DNA of 20,389 nucleotides from JAMCXS01 sp964459065 (GCA_964459065.1 CAYWMN010000044.1:1-20389); one strand, 5' to 3'; counted from the stretch's first letter, positions 8,443 through 16,896 are shown. A program made the numbers and translations. The notes: generated by a model from the sequence alone, not told the origin.

Positions 8443-9792
8443 CTAGTGGACCGGATTCGGAAAACTAAGAAGATCGACTCGGACATGTCCGTTTTCGTGG
8501 ATCTTTGAAACGGCATAAATCATCCCGTTGCGTCCGATTGCGATGGACTCCGCAAAAAATGGCCTCTTACCATCTTTCAGTTGCAACACTCCCCAGTCCA
8601 CTTGCTTGCCGGTCAAAATGTTGTAGGTGACCAGGTGGATATTCTCATCGGACTTGTTCATCGGGTGTTTTTTAGGCGAACCCGTCAGCAAATAGATCGT
8701 GTGGCCGTCAGGCCCCAGCTGCATGCCCAGATATCCGTAACTAAAGCCGTCAAACATGCCGCTTGCGCGAGAGGCGTCGGAAGCCAAGCGCGTCAGGACG
8801 TCAATTTTTTCGGTTTTCGGGTTAAACCGGAACAAGTATCCGGATCGTCCGTTTTGAGCGTAGATCAGCTTCTGAGGAGCATACCAAAACGCCTGCCGCC
8901 AGTTGTACGCCATATTGCCCGGCTGGCTGGGATTCATGCAGCCGAACACGTCCTTCCTGAGGTTGCAGCCTTGAACCGTTCCCAGGGAATCCTTGGCGTA
9001 GTCATACCGCAGGATTCTTCCACCGGCCGTTGTAAAATACACGTCGCCGTTGAGCGGGTCTACAACCAGAATGCGGCAGACCACGCGGAACGTGGATCCG
9101 GGAATGCCCTTTTCGCCGGCTTTCGAAACCGGGCCAAAGTTGCGAAGTTGATGCGTCTTCAGGTCATACCGAAGAAATTCCGCGGAGGGCCAGGTAAGGC
9201 CGTAAAGGCGTTTGCGTTGGGTATCCATTTCAAAGGCGATGATGCCTTCTCCGGCGGGCGCTTTCGCAATATTTTGGAATTTGCCGGTTTTGAGATCGTA
9301 GGAAAGAAAGTGGCCACCCGGGTAAGGCTTATATCCCGGCGGCGGAGCTCCGGTGATTTCCTGGCCCTTTTTCGTGGAGGGATTGTAGTAACCAAGGTGG
9401 GTAGCAAAATAGAGTTTCCCCTGGTATTCCACAAAGATGCTGTGCCCCTTTCCCTGGGGAACCGCGTGCATTCCCTTCTCGCCTGATGCCGCGGTCAGGT
9501 CGCCGACATGCTGAATTTTTCCCGTTGCAGGATCCAGGGCATACATTTGGGCGCCGACGGCCGGCGAGCCTGAGGCGATAACATAGTAAACCTTGCCGTT
9601 GCTGGCCTGGAAACAGGCGTTGTAGTTGTCGTCACCCTGTTTGAAGTGGGAATTATAGAAACGGGCGTGCAGGATGTCGGTGGACGACGGCTGTTTCTGG
9701 GCCGTCTGTGGAGCGTTGGTTTTGCAGCCTACTGCAAGTAACAGTGTCAGAATAGATCCGGAAAGGATCGTAACCGCCAACCGCTTCTTCAT
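8443..9792 (-). CDS. Beta-propeller lipoprotein, function unknown
   Basis: 449 residues. A lipoprotein signal peptide ends in LLLAVGC with lipidation at Cys23, followed by Lys, so outer-membrane or surface anchoring is plausible. The mature part shows repeated four-strand blade-like units such as QMYALDPATGKIQHVGDL, FLSYDLKTGKFQNIAKAP, EFLRYDLKTHQLRNFGPV, YLFRFNPKTEKIDVLTRL and LVTYNILTGKQVDWGVL, which suggest a six- to eight-bladed propeller. No catalytic motif is recognisable. It could bind or lyse a carbohydrate, since related propellers include oligogalacturonate lyases, but this is speculation. GGAGG stands four bases before the ATG. It is the first gene of a likely operon with the Tat-exported glycosidase-like protein, which suggests a shared extracytoplasmic carbohydrate substrate. 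Confidence 0.82.
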   Translation of the reverse strand: MKKRLAVTILSGSILTLLLAVGCKTNAPQTAQKQPSSTDILHARFYNSHFKQGDDNYNACFQASNGKVYYVIASGSPAVGAQMYALDPATGKIQHVGDLTAASGEKGMHAVPQGKGHSIFVEYQGKLYFATHLGYYNPSTKKGQEITGAPPPGYKPYPGGHFLSYDLKTGKFQNIAKAPAGEGIIAFEMDTQRKRLYGLTWPSAEFLRYDLKTHQLRNFGPVSKAGEKGIPGSTFRVVCRILVVDPLNGDVYFTTAGGRILRYDYAKDSLGTVQGCNLRKDVFGCMNPSQPGNMAYNWRQAFWYAPQKLIYAQNGRSGYLFRFNPKTEKIDVLTRLASDASRASGMFDGFSYGYLGMQLGPDGHTIYLLTGSPKKHPMNKSDENIHLVTYNILTGKQVDWGVLQLKDGKRPFFAESIAIGRNGMIYAVSKIHENGHVRVDLLSFPNPVH

Positions 9793-9924
9793 GCGACCTC
9801 CAGGAAAAATCTCTTGCTATTCAATCAGCACGAAATCAAGCTGCAAGGCGGGAGAGCCGGCACTTCATCGTTACCAGTCTTGATGGCCCGACAACGCCCC
9901 GCAAAACAGCTGCTTTCCTAACCC

Positions 9925-9948
9925 CCGGCCGTTCAAATCAACGGCCGG
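9925..9948. terminator. Stem-loop without T-run, possible terminator after the response-regulator gene
   Basis: A perfect 9-bp inverted repeat (CCGGCCGTT and AACGGCCGG) encloses a 6-base loop. It lies 125 bases after the stop of the minus-strand regulator gene and 133 bases before the lipoprotein gene in the same orientation. No T-run follows on either strand, so it is at best a U-less terminator or an mRNA stability element. Confidence 0.4.
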
Positions 9949-9975
9949 CCGGGAATGCAGATTTTCCGCGAGGCC

Positions 9976-10071
9976 CTACCATAGCAGGACGTCCACCCGA
10001 ATTTCAAGCGTTTCCGGCTTCAGCGGAGGACGCTTCGGCGATTCGGCATCGTCCCAGGTGTTCGGGCCGGA
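9976..10071 (-). pseudogene. Possible remnant of a coding 3' end
   Basis: Immediately behind the regulator's stop codon, and in a different frame, the minus strand reads 31 protein-like codons ending in TAG at 9976-9978. The deduced end, ...KRPPLKPETLEIRVDVLLW, looks like a real protein C-terminus, and roughly 70% of its third positions are G or C. No start codon is available, so it cannot be an intact gene. It may be a decayed tail of a gene that the regulator replaced, or chance. Confidence 0.25.
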
Positions 10072-10072
10072 C

Positions 10073-10798
10073 TTACGCCAGCATGCTGCTCTGTGACTGT
10101 CCTACAGGACCAAGAGAAGGTCCCCTGAAGTACATGAGGATCAAATCCGCCCGCCGCTGCACCCCAAATTTAGCCAGCAGATTTGAAACATGGAACTTCG
10201 CGGTCCGCTCGGAGATATTCAGCTGCCCGGCAATCTCTTTGTTGGAAAGGTTCTCCAGGACGGCTTGCAACACTTCCCTCTCGCGGCGGCTCAAGCCCGC
10301 AGGCCCGCTGATCACCTGCCGATTGCGGGCGCTGGGAAGGATTGAATCGACGAACCGGGCAAGCAGCACCCGCGAAACCCAGAAACTGCCATTAAAAATC
10401 GCCTCAACAGCCCGTGGCAGGCCTGAACGGGCCTCGGCATAAGTGAGCAGCCCCTTGGCCCCGGCGCGCAAAAGTGGAAAGGAGTTGCTGTCATCAAACC
10501 TCTCCCCCAAAGCAATGACCCGGGCATCGGAATACTTGTCGATAATTTCCGAGATCAACACCGCGGCCGGGGTACTGGTATAGGCGTCCACAATGTAGAG
10601 CGGACAGTGAGGCAGATCCATCTCACGGGTCTGGGATGCACGAGGTGAATCATACTGAGAGGATTTTACTTTTAAGGAAAACTTCGTGAGCAAAGCAGTG
10701 AACTCGCTCAACACGAGGGGGTGGGGGGAAAGTAGACAAACCGTCATGCCCTTTTTCAGCGTGTTGCCGGAAGGGCTCAGAAGGGATTGTTCTGCCAT
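10073..10798 (-). CDS. NarL/FixJ (LuxR-type) response regulator with atypical receiver domain
   Basis: 241 residues. Residues ~18-135 form a CheY-like receiver and ~168-230 a LuxR-type helix-turn-helix (LSRREREVLQAVLENLSNKE, then ISERTAKFHVSNLLAKFGV), so it is a DNA-binding regulator. The receiver keeps the phosphoacceptor-position Asp71 (YIVDAYTS) and Lys115 (RAGAKG). The acidic pair that binds Mg2+ is replaced by Ser24-Pro25 (CLLSPHPLV), and the switch Thr/Ser appears to be Gly98. Phosphorylation may therefore be absent or altered. AGGAGG four bases before the ATG fixes the start. It is divergent from the GH63/GH133 pair over a 323-bp spacer rich in inverted repeats, making that pair a natural target. 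No sensor kinase is adjacent. Confidence 0.9.
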   Translation of the reverse strand: MAEQSLLSPSGNTLKKGMTVCLLSPHPLVLSEFTALLTKFSLKVKSSQYDSPRASQTREMDLPHCPLYIVDAYTSTPAAVLISEIIDKYSDARVIALGERFDDSNSFPLLRAGAKGLLTYAEARSGLPRAVEAIFNGSFWVSRVLLARFVDSILPSARNRQVISGPAGLSRREREVLQAVLENLSNKEIAGQLNISERTAKFHVSNLLAKFGVQRRADLILMYFRGPSLGPVGQSQSSMLA

Positions 10799-11121
10799 AG
10801 CGCCTCCTACGTTACCACATAGTATATGACCATGTCAACAACATAATCCCCTCCTCGCATTCCTTCTTTTTTGGACTTGTTTAGCCCCTTTGGGCAGGTA
10901 TCCCTGCACCCGGCCTTGGTCGCTCGGCCAGGGGCTACTGGCGTCTAACTCAGCCAGTGTACAGGTATGTTGCCCACTTGGCAATAGAATCGTAGCCTTT
11001 ATTGCACAAGTGCGATAATGAGACTCTTGGCGCCGGAAGCGGGAACAGAGGGCGAAATAAGACACGCTCCGGTTATTGCCACGATTGAACGGCATAGCTG
11101 ATCGTCCTAAGGAGGAAACCG
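10799..11121. promoter_or_regulatory. Divergent intergenic regulatory region with three inverted repeats
   Basis: This 323-base spacer separates the minus-strand regulator from the plus-strand glucosidase genes, so it must hold both promoters. Three dyad elements are visible: ACTGGC...GCCAGT (10937-10942 and 10953-10958), TTGCC...GGCAA (10970-10984), and a 20-bp near-perfect palindrome at 10999-11018. The last overlaps a -10-like GATAAT (11014-11019). No convincing -35 pairs with it. AAGGAGG at 11109-11115 is the ribosome site of the glucosidase gene. Confidence 0.45.
10999..11018. promoter_or_regulatory. 20-bp operator-like palindrome
   Basis: The half-site TTATTGCAC is mirrored around a central AA by GTGCGATAA, with one mismatch in nine. 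Size and symmetry fit a dimeric repressor or activator site. It lies 104 bases before the glucosidase start and overlaps a possible -10 element, so occupancy could block transcription. The binding protein is unknown. The adjacent LuxR-type regulator is one candidate. Confidence 0.4.
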
Positions 11122-13770
11122 ATGATGACCGCGGAAAGTCAGAGGCTCCAGGAATCCCGCCAGCGTAAAGTCAACTGGAAGCGCTGGGGCCCCTACCTTG
11201 CCGAGCGGCAGTGGGGAACCGTGCGCGAGGACTATAGCCCGGGCGGAGCCGCGTGGGAATATTTCCCCCACGACCACGCACGCAGCCGCACCTATCGCTG
11301 GGGCGAAGACGGCATCGCGGGCCTTTGCGATCGCCATCAATACATCTGTCTGGCGCTGGCATTGTGGAATCGGCGCGATCCTATCCTCAAGGAACGCCTC
11401 TTCGGCCTGACCGGCAGCGAAGGCAATCATGGAGAAGATGTTAAGGAGTATTACTTCTACCTGGATTCCACTCCCACGCATTCCTACATGAAATACCTCT
11501 ACAAATATCCCCAGGCAGAGTTCCCCTACGCCCGCCTGGTTGAGGAAAACCACAGGCGAGGCCGGACAAGCCCCGAATATGAATTACTGGACACCGGCGT
11601 TTTTGACCAGGACCGCTATTTCGACGTCTTTGTGGAGTACGCCAAGGCAACGGAAGAAGATATTCTGCTTCGGATCACGGCATGGAATCGAGGCCCGGAA
11701 GATGCGGAATTGCACTTGTTGCCGACGCTCTGGTTTCGCAACCGCTGGTCGTGGGGGAGAGGAGATCACAAACCCACGGCCACCCGGGTGGAAGATCCCT
11801 ACGGGTTTGCGGTTGTAAAAGTTGAACACAATTACTATGGGAACCGCTGGCTGGCCGCAGGGGGCGCTCCGGAGCTTCTGTTCACAGAAAACGAAACCAA
11901 CTTCGAGCGCCTGTTTGGAACAGAGAGTCGCCAGACCGGGGTCAAAGACGGGATTCATGCCGCAGTGATTGATGGAAGGCAGGATTTTGTAAATCCCACA
12001 TCAGGAACGAAGGTCGCCGCGAATTACCGGCTGTCGGTTCCTTCAGGTAACAGGGTCGAGCTGCGATTGCGGTTCACGAACCAGCCGCCTGCACAGGGAA
12101 TCCTGCAAACCTCTTTCGACAAGGTCTTTTCGCAGCGAATCCTGGAGGCCGAGGAGTTTTACCAGACGATTATTCCGGGCGGCCTTTCCGCCGACTGCAA
12201 GAACGTGATGCGCCAGGCCTTTGCCGGGATGCTCTGGAGCAAGCAGTTTTACCATTATGATGTGCGAACGTGGCTGGAAGGCGATCCTGCCTACCCGCCG
12301 CCCCCACCCGAGCGCTGGAAGGGGCGCAATCGTGAGTGGGTTCACCTCTACAACAATGATGTCATCTCCATGCCCGACAAGTGGGAATACCCCTGGTTTG
12401 CCGCGTGGGACCTTGCCTTTCACTGCATTGCTCTGGCGCTGGTTGACCCGGACTTTGCCAAACAACAGCTCATCCTGCTGCTGCGTGAATGGTACATGCA
12501 TCCCAACGGCGAACTTCCTGCGTATGAATGGGCTTTTGGCGACGTCAATCCGCCGGTCCACGCCTGGGCGGCGTGGCGGGTCTACAAAATTGAGAAGAAG
12601 CGCTGCGGCAAAGGCGACCGTAACTTTCTGGAAAGGGTTTTCCATAAACTGCTGCTTTACTTCACCTGGTGGGTCAACCGAAAAGACCCGCAAGGGAACA
12701 ACGTCTTCGAGGGAGGTTTTCTGGGGCTCGATAACATCGGCATCTTCGACCGCTCCAAGCCGCTGCCGATGGGAGGTTCCATCGAGCAATCCGACGGCAC
12801 CAGCTGGATGGCGATGTTCTGCCTCAACATGCTGGTGATCGCCTTTGAACTGGCGAAAGACGACCCCGCCTATGAAGACGTGGCGAGCAAGTTTTTCGAG
12901 CACTTCGTTTATATCGCCGATGCCATGAACAACCGCGGCGGCAAAGGGATCGCACTTTGGGATGAGGAAGACGGTTTCTACTACGACGTTCTTCACCTGC
13001 CGGACACAAGCCATCTGTTCATGAAAGTAAGGTCGATGGTGGGCCTGATTCCCCTGTTCGCGGTCCAATCGCTCGAGCCGGAAATCGTGGATCGTTTCCC
13101 TGGGTTCAAGGGAAGGATGCAGTGGTTTATCGACAATCAGCCCAATACCCTCAACTTGATCGACACAAGCCAAAGCTCCGACCATCGAGTTCGCAGGCTT
13201 CTTTCCATTCCCACCCGGGAACGGATTCTGCGGGTGCTGAAGTATATGCTGGATGAAAATGAGTTTCTCTCACCCTACGGAATTCGGGCGCTTTCCAAGT
13301 ATCATCAACAACATCCGTATGTGCTGAACCTGGGCGGCGGTACGCATTCGGTGGACTATGAGCCGGCCGAGTCCACAACCGGGCTGTTTGGCGGCAATTC
13401 CAACTGGCGTGGGCCGGTGTGGTTTCCGGTCAATTTTCTTTTGATTGAGTCCCTGCAAAAATACCACCATTATTTCGGAGACCAGTTCAAAGTGGAATGC
13501 CCCACGGGATCGGGAAAGATGATGACGCTGTGGGAAGTGGCCGCCGAATTATCCCGGCGGTTAAGCCGGGTCTTCTTGCGGGATTCGAACGGAAGGCGGC
13601 CGGTTTATGGGGGAACCTCAATGTTTCAATCCAATCCTCACTGGCGCGACCTCATTCTGTTTTACGAATACTTTCATGGCGACAACGGGGCGGGAATTGG
13701 CGCCAGCCATCAAACCGGCTGGACGGGTCTTGTTGCCAAACTGCTCCAGCAAAGCGGCACGGGATGCTAA
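11122..13770 (+). CDS. GH63-like glucosidase (MGH1-like glycoside hydrolase)
   Basis: 882 residues, the size of bacterial GH63/MGH1-like glucosidases. The N-terminal beta-rich region (WKRWGPYLAERQWGTVREDY, about 20-40) leads into an (alpha/alpha)6 barrel containing YPWFAAWDLAFH with the likely catalytic acid D430, ELPAYEWAFGDVNPP near 473-487, and SNWRGPVWFPVNFLLIES from residue 760. GH63 enzymes invert alpha-glucosidic bonds; substrates in bacteria include alpha-glucosides, mannosyl- or glucosylglycerate and oligosaccharides. No signal peptide is seen, so it is probably cytoplasmic. The start is ATGATG behind AAGGAGG. The GH133 debranching enzyme begins 27 bases downstream, indicating co-transcription and a common alpha-glucan or compatible-solute pathway. 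Family call is confident; substrate is not. Confidence 0.85.
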   Translation: MMTAESQRLQESRQRKVNWKRWGPYLAERQWGTVREDYSPGGAAWEYFPHDHARSRTYRWGEDGIAGLCDRHQYICLALALWNRRDPILKERLFGLTGSEGNHGEDVKEYYFYLDSTPTHSYMKYLYKYPQAEFPYARLVEENHRRGRTSPEYELLDTGVFDQDRYFDVFVEYAKATEEDILLRITAWNRGPEDAELHLLPTLWFRNRWSWGRGDHKPTATRVEDPYGFAVVKVEHNYYGNRWLAAGGAPELLFTENETNFERLFGTESRQTGVKDGIHAAVIDGRQDFVNPTSGTKVAANYRLSVPSGNRVELRLRFTNQPPAQGILQTSFDKVFSQRILEAEEFYQTIIPGGLSADCKNVMRQAFAGMLWSKQFYHYDVRTWLEGDPAYPPPPPERWKGRNREWVHLYNNDVISMPDKWEYPWFAAWDLAFHCIALALVDPDFAKQQLILLLREWYMHPNGELPAYEWAFGDVNPPVHAWAAWRVYKIEKKRCGKGDRNFLERVFHKLLLYFTWWVNRKDPQGNNVFEGGFLGLDNIGIFDRSKPLPMGGSIEQSDGTSWMAMFCLNMLVIAFELAKDDPAYEDVASKFFEHFVYIADAMNNRGGKGIALWDEEDGFYYDVLHLPDTSHLFMKVRSMVGLIPLFAVQSLEPEIVDRFPGFKGRMQWFIDNQPNTLNLIDTSQSSDHRVRRLLSIPTRERILRVLKYMLDENEFLSPYGIRALSKYHQQHPYVLNLGGGTHSVDYEPAESTTGLFGGNSNWRGPVWFPVNFLLIESLQKYHHYFGDQFKVECPTGSGKMMTLWEVAAELSRRLSRVFLRDSNGRRPVYGGTSMFQSNPHWRDLILFYEYFHGDNGAGIGASHQTGWTGLVAKLLQQSGTGC

Positions 13771-13797
13771 GGCTTTTTTCACCAAGGGAACCAATCT

Positions 13798-15849
13798 GTG
13801 GCGGATAAAGTAAGAAACGGGCAACTTGAATTCCCGGACCGGCCTTTTGTAACTTTCGGCCGGGAAATTTGCGGCGACCTTGCTTCCGGCGAAGCGCGCG
13901 AGTGGCTGGTCACCAACGGTATGGGCGGGTTTGCCTCCGGAACCGTGAGCGGGCATCTTAGCCGGCGCTTTCACGGATTATTGATCGCTGCGCTGCGTCC
14001 GCCGCTGGGACGCACGCTGCTGGTGTCAAAGTTCGACGAAATCGCCGACTATGACGGGAAGACGTACCCGCTGGCTACCAACCGTTGGCAAGGCGATGGG
14101 ATCGATCCTGACGGCTACCGGCAAATCGAAGAGTTTCATCTCTCCGGAACAAGTCCCGTCTGGACGTATGCCGTTGCGGATGCGCGCCTTTCAAAAACCA
14201 TCTGGATGGAACAGGGGGCAAACACCACTTATATCCGTTACCGCATGGAGTCTGGCAGCCGCCGGATGAAACTCCAGATCAAAACTCTGGTCAATTACCG
14301 CGATTTTTACTGCCTAACTCAAGCAGGCGAGTGGCGGATGAACATCACGCCGGTGGAAAATGGCCTGCGCATTCTGGCTTTTCAGGGTGCTGTGACGCTC
14401 TATCTGCTCAGCCCAACCGGAGTCTTTGTCCCATGCCATGAATGGTATCGGAACTACGAACTGGCAAACGAGCGCTATCGGGGACTCGATCATCGAGAGG
14501 ATCACCTTCATGCGGGCAACTTGCTGGCGGATCTCAGCACTGGAGATTCTTTAACCATTGTCGCCACTACGGACCCGCACGTGAGCCTCGACGTGGAAAC
14601 CGCCTGGCGCGCTCACGCTGAACGGGAACGTTCGCTCCTGGCCAGGTTTCGAAGCTTTCATCCACAATCCGTGATTCCTCCCTGGGCCGAACAACTTGCG
14701 CTGGCGGCCGATCAATTCATCGTGAATCGCAGCCTGGCGGATGGGGCCAGCGCCGGCACGGTGATTGCCGGCTACCACTGGTTCGGCGACTGGGGCCGGG
14801 ACACCATGGTGGCGCTGCCCGGCCTTACGCTCGCCACCGGCCGGCCAGAAATCGCCCGGAGCATTCTTCTTGCCTGGGCGGGTTTTGCAGACCAGGGAAT
14901 GCTGCCCAACCGCTTTCCCGAATCAGGAGAGAAGCCTGAATACAACACCGTTGATGCCGCCCTCTGGTATTTCCAGGCCGTGCGCGAATACTGGATCAAG
15001 ACTCAGGATATGGAATTTCTCAGAGCAGTTTTTCCAACGCTGGAGAGCATCGCACAGTGTTACACGCAGGGAACCCGTTATAACATCCATGTCGATCCCG
15101 CGGACGGACTACTCTATGCCGGCCAGGCGGGCATGCAACTGACGTGGATGGATGCCAAAGTCGGCGACTGGGTGGTCACCCCGCGGATCGGCAAGCCGGT
15201 CGAAGTGAATGCACTCTGGCTGAACGCTCTCGCCGCGATGAAGGAATTTGCGGTGGAGCTTGGCAAGCCCTTTGAGGAATTTGCTAAGAGGGCTCAGCAA
15301 GCCAAGCAGGGATTTGAGCGCTTCTGGAACCCCGCGGCAGGTTGCTGTTTTGATGTGCTGGACGGTCCCGAGGGTCACGAAACTTCCATAAGGCCCAACC
15401 AGATTTTTGCTGCGGCGTTGCCGGTAAGTCCATTTGACTTGGATCGCCGACGGGCTATTATTCAGACTATCGCGCTTAACCTATTGACTTCTCAAGGTCT
15501 TCGGAGCCTTTCTCCGAACGCCCCACTGTACCGCGGCGTTTACGCTGGTGATGCCCGTCAACGCGACGGCGCTTACCATCAGGGAACTGTCTGGGGCTGG
15601 CTACTTGGGCCTTTTGTGCTGGCGCACCTGCGGGCTTGGAATAATCCGGAGGCTTCCGCCCGTTACCTCGAACCGATGGTGCACCATTTGCAAACCCACG
15701 GCCTTGGCACGGCCAGCGAAATTTTCGATGGCGACGCCCCCTTCATTCCCCGCGGATGCATCGCCCAAGCCTGGACGGTAGCAGAAATCCTGCGGGCGTG
15801 GGCAGAAGTTGCAAGCCGGCTTCCGGCGCCTGCGCACCCATCGGGATAG
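13798..15849 (+). CDS. Amylo-alpha-1,6-glucosidase / glycogen debranching enzyme (GH133-like)
   Basis: 683 residues with an N-terminal GDE_N-type domain (EWLVTNGMGGFASGTVSGHLSR near 37-60, RRFHGLLIAA) and a C-terminal six-hairpin glycosidase domain. The latter contains GYHWFGDWGRDTMVALPGL (from residue 325, with D331 and D335), AGFADQGMLPNRFPE, YNTVDAALWYF, WMDAKVGDWVVTPRIGKPVE and the terminal YHQGTVWGWLLGPF. These are the conserved blocks of archaeal and bacterial debranching enzymes that remove alpha-1,6 branch glucose. No export signal is visible. The start is GTG with AAGGGA about nine bases before it, 27 bases after the GH63 gene. The two enzymes probably complete intracellular glucan breakdown together. 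A role in glycogen versus another glucan is open. Confidence 0.9.
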   Translation: MADKVRNGQLEFPDRPFVTFGREICGDLASGEAREWLVTNGMGGFASGTVSGHLSRRFHGLLIAALRPPLGRTLLVSKFDEIADYDGKTYPLATNRWQGDGIDPDGYRQIEEFHLSGTSPVWTYAVADARLSKTIWMEQGANTTYIRYRMESGSRRMKLQIKTLVNYRDFYCLTQAGEWRMNITPVENGLRILAFQGAVTLYLLSPTGVFVPCHEWYRNYELANERYRGLDHREDHLHAGNLLADLSTGDSLTIVATTDPHVSLDVETAWRAHAERERSLLARFRSFHPQSVIPPWAEQLALAADQFIVNRSLADGASAGTVIAGYHWFGDWGRDTMVALPGLTLATGRPEIARSILLAWAGFADQGMLPNRFPESGEKPEYNTVDAALWYFQAVREYWIKTQDMEFLRAVFPTLESIAQCYTQGTRYNIHVDPADGLLYAGQAGMQLTWMDAKVGDWVVTPRIGKPVEVNALWLNALAAMKEFAVELGKPFEEFAKRAQQAKQGFERFWNPAAGCCFDVLDGPEGHETSIRPNQIFAAALPVSPFDLDRRRAIIQTIALNLLTSQGLRSLSPNAPLYRGVYAGDARQRDGAYHQGTVWGWLLGPFVLAHLRAWNNPEASARYLEPMVHHLQTHGLGTASEIFDGDAPFIPRGCIAQAWTVAEILRAWAEVASRLPAPAHPSG

Positions 15850-15875
15850 ATTCGCGTCGTCGAAGGGCAAACCCA

Positions 15876-15889
15876 GGGAAGAGCTTCCC
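15876..15889. terminator. Short inverted repeat between convergent genes, weak terminator candidate
   Basis: GGGAA-GAGC-TTCCC is a compact hairpin in the 81-base gap between the end of the debranching-enzyme gene and the end of the CDGSH gene. There is no T-run, so a termination role is uncertain. Confidence 0.3.
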
Positions 15890-15930
15890 AAGTCGCAAAA
15901 TAGATTAAGATTGCCGCTGCGCGCAGGCCG

Positions 15931-16173
15931 TTACTGCGCGGCAGGTTTGGGCACTGGCGGCGGCAATTCGCGAGCTTTGATTTCTGATTCGAAGCCGGCC
16001 TTCCGGTGGCTGCCGTCGCAAAAAGGCTTGTTTTCCGAGTGCCCGCATCGGCACAGCCCGATCACCTTGCGGCCCGCAAGGCCAAAGACTCCGCCTTCAG
16101 AATCGCAGATTTCAAAATCGCCTTCGATGCGCAAAGAACCGTTGTTGCGGACGGTAATTTTTACTGCTGCCAA
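15931..16173 (-). CDS. CDGSH iron-sulfur domain protein
   Basis: 80 residues containing the complete CDGSH signature CRCGHSENKPFCDGSHRKAGF (residues about 41-61): three Cys and one His that ligate a redox-active [2Fe-2S] cluster. Such small soluble bacterial proteins are thought to act in electron transfer or Fe-S handling. The upstream half (SLRIEGDFEICDSEGGVFG) is a typical beta-rich lead-in. The start is TTG, supported by GGGAGG six bases upstream and by the absence of an in-frame ATG nearby. It follows the CopD/HemJ-like gene on the same strand after 93 bases and could be co-transcribed with the respiratory cluster. Confidence 0.93.
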   Translation of the reverse strand: MAAVKITVRNNGSLRIEGDFEICDSEGGVFGLAGRKVIGLCRCGHSENKPFCDGSHRKAGFESEIKARELPPPVPKPAAQ

Positions 16174-16266
16174 GAGATCCTCCCACCCATCAAGGGTTTT
16201 AATGTTAAAGACATCAACTGCCCTGCCCCAGGAATGCTTCGCAAAATGATCGCCGCCGGGCTCGCC

Positions 16267-16701
16267 CTAAAACGGCTGCACAAGCACCATCACCAGAATG
16301 GCAATAAAGACCAACGCAATCGCACCGTGCAAGGCCATGCATTGCTTGCGCTGCAGTTTCAGCGTGCCGGCCTTGAACGCCTGCGCTCGCCGGTAGGTCA
16401 TAAAGTCCAGCACCACCAGAACAGCCACCAGAACTAATTTTACCCGCAACCAATGTGCGCTCAGGTAATAGTGTGGGTTGAGCCCAATCATCACCAGCCC
16501 GGAGATGATGGCAATCGCTGCTCCCGGGTGGGCAATCCCGTTAAACAATTTCGTTTCCAGGCGGCCAAGAGCCAGATGGGTCTCATCCGAAGCAGCTTCT
16601 GTATCCGCCGCCAGCAAGTGAGTGAGAACCAGGAGCCCTCCCAGCCAAAAAACCACCCCCACAAGGTGGAACACCAGCAACCAATCCAGCAGATTCCTCA
16701 T
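16267..16701 (-). CDS. CopD/HemJ-like four-helix membrane protein
   Basis: 144 residues with four hydrophobic helices, spanning about 5-30, 55-75, 85-103 and 125-142. An N-terminal FHLVGVVFWLGGLLVL segment carries His12, and WLRVKLVLVAVLVVLDF carries Lys88. These are the positions conserved in HemJ, the quinone-linked protoporphyrinogen IX oxidase; the CopD copper-uptake domain shares the fold. Placement beside heme O synthase favours a heme role, but CopD-like function cannot be excluded. The ATG at 16701 is chosen because GGAGG stands nine bases upstream and the first helix starts right after it; a 24-residue upstream extension is polar and unlike the family. It is separated by 195 bases from DUF420. 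Confidence 0.78.
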   Translation of the reverse strand: MRNLLDWLLVFHLVGVVFWLGGLLVLTHLLAADTEAASDETHLALGRLETKLFNGIAHPGAAIAIISGLVMIGLNPHYYLSAHWLRVKLVLVAVLVVLDFMTYRRAQAFKAGTLKLQRKQCMALHGAIALVFIAILVMVLVQPF

Positions 16702-16896
16702 CTGTTTTCGCCTCCGCGCGTTGATCCTGGGATTTGAAACCTTATGCCAATCACCTGGCGTCCGGCTTGGCAAAGCTAATATTGAAACACAAAATCACCC
16801 TGCACGCGAAATGAATAACCGCTGAAGTTCATTTGAAGTCTGGCTTATCGTAGCAGGCTGAAACCCTCCAATGCGGACCAACCGTTCGCTTGGTTC

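Noticed and set aside
8581..9486. 301-codon plus-strand open frame
   Set aside because: Antisense shadow of the propeller lipoprotein gene, which has a lipobox, a ribosome site and repeated blades.
10835..11095. 86-codon minus-strand frame in the divergent spacer
   Set aside because: Low-quality sequence overlapping the inverted repeats and probable promoters, with no ribosome site or family resemblance.
12043..13185. 380-codon minus-strand open frame
   Set aside because: Antisense shadow inside the GH63-like gene. It has no recognisable domain or ribosome site.
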